In this document: positions 21,987 through 23,111 of the stretch, one piece after another
Position numbering within the stretch: position 1 is the first letter of the stretch
How the letters are laid out: every line of letters starts with the position of its first letter
Origin: Acidimicrobiia bacterium
GTDB lineage: Bacteria > Actinomycetota > Acidimicrobiia > Spongiisociales > ZC4RG35
Length of the DNA stretch: 23,111 nucleotides
Assembly: GCA_029865445.1 (NCBI GenBank)
Contig: JAOUGY010000011.1
Coordinates: 1-23,111, forward strand
Direction of reading: 5' to 3'
The notes under the pieces: model-generated
Databases searched by the model: none
The model's input: only the letters and a program-made list of their open reading frames with translations
Told to the model about the DNA's origin: nothing
Program-made: the position numbers and the translations under genes

Positions 21987-23111
21987 TCACTCGAGGACCG
22001 ACGGCCCCTCGTCGAGGAGACGTCCGAACGTGGAGGAGTCGATCACAGGAATCCCGAGATCCTGTGCCTTCGTCATCTTCGACGCACCAGGGTTCTCGCC
22101 GGCCACCAGGGCGGTCGTGCGCTTCGAAACCGACCCTGTCGCCTTCCCTCCCCTGGCGACGATCGCCGCCTCCGCCTCCTCACGAGTCATCCCTTCGACG
22201 GTCCCGGAGACCACGAACGTGAGGCCGGCAAGCACGTCCGATGCGACGTCCTCACGCTCGGGTTCTGGATCCTCGACCCGCACCCCGGCGGATTCCAAGC
22301 GAGCCACGAGAGACCGGTTGGCGTCATCGGCAGCCCACTCGGTCCATGCCCGGGCGATGATCGGGCCGATTCCATCGATCGCCGTGAGTTCTTCCTCCGA
22401 GGCATGCATGAGGCGGGGAATCGCCCGGTAGACCCTCGCGAACTCCTTGGCGGCCGCCGGGCCCACGTGGCGGATCCCGAGCGAGATGATGAGCCGGGCG
22501 ATGGGGCGGTCGCGGGCAGCTTCGATTCCGGCCATGAGGTTCGAAATGGATGTCTCGCCCCATCCCTCATGACCCTCGAGTTGCTCGGGACGGAGGAGGA
22601 AGATCCCTACCGGATCATCGATGAGCCCTTCGTCGATCAGCATCTCGATGGTCTTGTATCCGAGACCCTCGATGTCCATCCCGCTCCGCGAGGCGAAGTA
22701 GAAGAGCCACTCTCGCAGCCGTGACGGACAAGCCAGGCCCCCTGTGCAACGGGCCACTTTCTCCCCGGCCGGCCGAACGATGGGATGGGCGCAAAATGGG
22801 CATATCTCCGGCATCGTCCATTCCCGTTCGTCCCCCGTTCGAGCGGAAACAACCGGACCCAGGACCTCCGGAATCACATCACCGGCTCGACGCACGATGA
22901 CCGTGTCCCCGATCCTCACATCCTTGAGGCGCACCTGCTCCTCGTTGTGCAATGTGGCCATCCCCACGTTGGCCCCGCCGACGAAGACCGGTTCGAGCAC
23001 GGCGAAGGGGGTTGCGGCGCCGGTTCGTCCCACGTTGATCTGGATGTCCCGCAGCACCGTGGTTCGCTCCTCGGGCGGGAACTTGAAGGCGATCGCCCAT
23101 CGGGGAGCCCT
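21987..23111 (-). CDS. ligA: NAD-dependent DNA ligase, C-terminal part (gene continues beyond window)
   Basis: 374 codons of the C-terminal half are present; the frame is open to the edge with RAPRWAIAFKFPPEE at the very end of the adenylation domain. Next come the OB fold (INVGRTGAATPFAVLEPV), the four-Cys zinc finger CPFC...CTGGLAC (residues 104, 107, 122, 128 of the visible part), the helix-hairpin-helix array (SLGIRHVGPAAAKEF, AIDGIGPIIA) and a C-terminal BRCT domain (LTFVVSGTVEGMTREEAE). The active-site Lys lies upstream of the window. The enzyme seals nicks in replication and repair. The ATG at 23057 is internal, not the start. Confidence 0.97.
   Translation of the reverse strand, partial: RAPRWAIAFKFPPEERTTVLRDIQINVGRTGAATPFAVLEPVFVGGANVGMATLHNEEQVRLKDVRIGDTVIVRRAGDVIPEVLGPVVSARTGDEREWTMPEICPFCAHPIVRPAGEKVARCTGGLACPSRLREWLFYFASRSGMDIEGLGYKTIEMLIDEGLIDDPVGIFLLRPEQLEGHEGWGETSISNLMAGIEAARDRPIARLIISLGIRHVGPAAAKEFARVYRAIPRLMHASEEELTAIDGIGPIIARAWTEWAADDANRSLVARLESAGVRVEDPEPEREDVASDVLAGLTFVVSGTVEGMTREEAEAAIVARGGKATGSVSKRTTALVAGENPGASKMTKAQDLGIPVIDSSTFGRLLDEGPSVLE

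Noticed and set aside
1..23111. tRNA, rRNA, CRISPR, insertion sequence, prophage or riboswitch
   Set aside because: I saw no cloverleaf with a CCA-type end, no regularly spaced repeats, no transposase or integrase motif and no long structured leader; several promoters leave no room for a leader at all.

Overview
The window looks like a chromosomal housekeeping segment from a high-GC actinobacterium. I infer an uncultured or little-studied lineage, possibly class Acidimicrobiia. The reasons are strong G/C third-position bias, tightly overlapping genes, many TANNNT -10 boxes placed for leaderless mRNAs, a VanW-type wall protein with a Thr/Pro tail, a DUF2339 membrane protein, paired membrane GTPases and an NAD-dependent ligase. 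The species assignment is inference. I see no tRNA or rRNA gene, insertion sequence, CRISPR array, integrase or phage gene. No stretch longer than about 150 bases lacks a gene.

Layout. Bases 1-805 (minus) hold most of an ADP-ribosylglycohydrolase-like protein whose metal-binding residues are gone. It diverges, with only 24 bases between start codons, from a diacylglycerol/lipid kinase (830-1759). Two overlapping minus-strand genes follow (1760-4946) for membrane-anchored, dynamin-like GTPases. Facing them across a 142-base divergent region is a coiled-coil/PD-(D/E)XK-like protein (5089-6384), then a VanW-family secreted or anchored protein (6488-8416). On the minus strand come a small Nfu N-domain-like protein, pyruvate kinase (8748-10220), and an apparent operon gatC-gatA-gatB-HAD phosphatase-33-residue membrane peptide-degenerate ABC-like membrane protein (10272-15027). 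On the plus strand are a small membrane protein and a GH57-like protein that appears to have lost its catalytic residues (15067-16878). A compact dapC-dapD-dapE operon (16868-19835, minus) makes diaminopimelate and lysine by the succinylase route. The window ends with a small anchored protein, a DUF2339 polytopic protein, and the C-terminal part of ligA running off the edge.

How the genes work together. gatCAB (indirect Asn/Gln tRNA charging), pyk, dapCDE (peptidoglycan precursor), the VanW protein and ligA are core functions. The unusual material lies between them. There are three proteins with recognisable folds but missing active-site motifs (ADP-ribosylglycohydrolase-like, ABC-like, GH57-like), and a GTPase pair in which one member has a damaged P-loop and G4 motif. 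The promoter style is strikingly regular: seven of about thirteen transcription-unit starts have TANNNT 6-8 bases before the start codon, including one pair of overlapping, oppositely directed promoters at 813-822.
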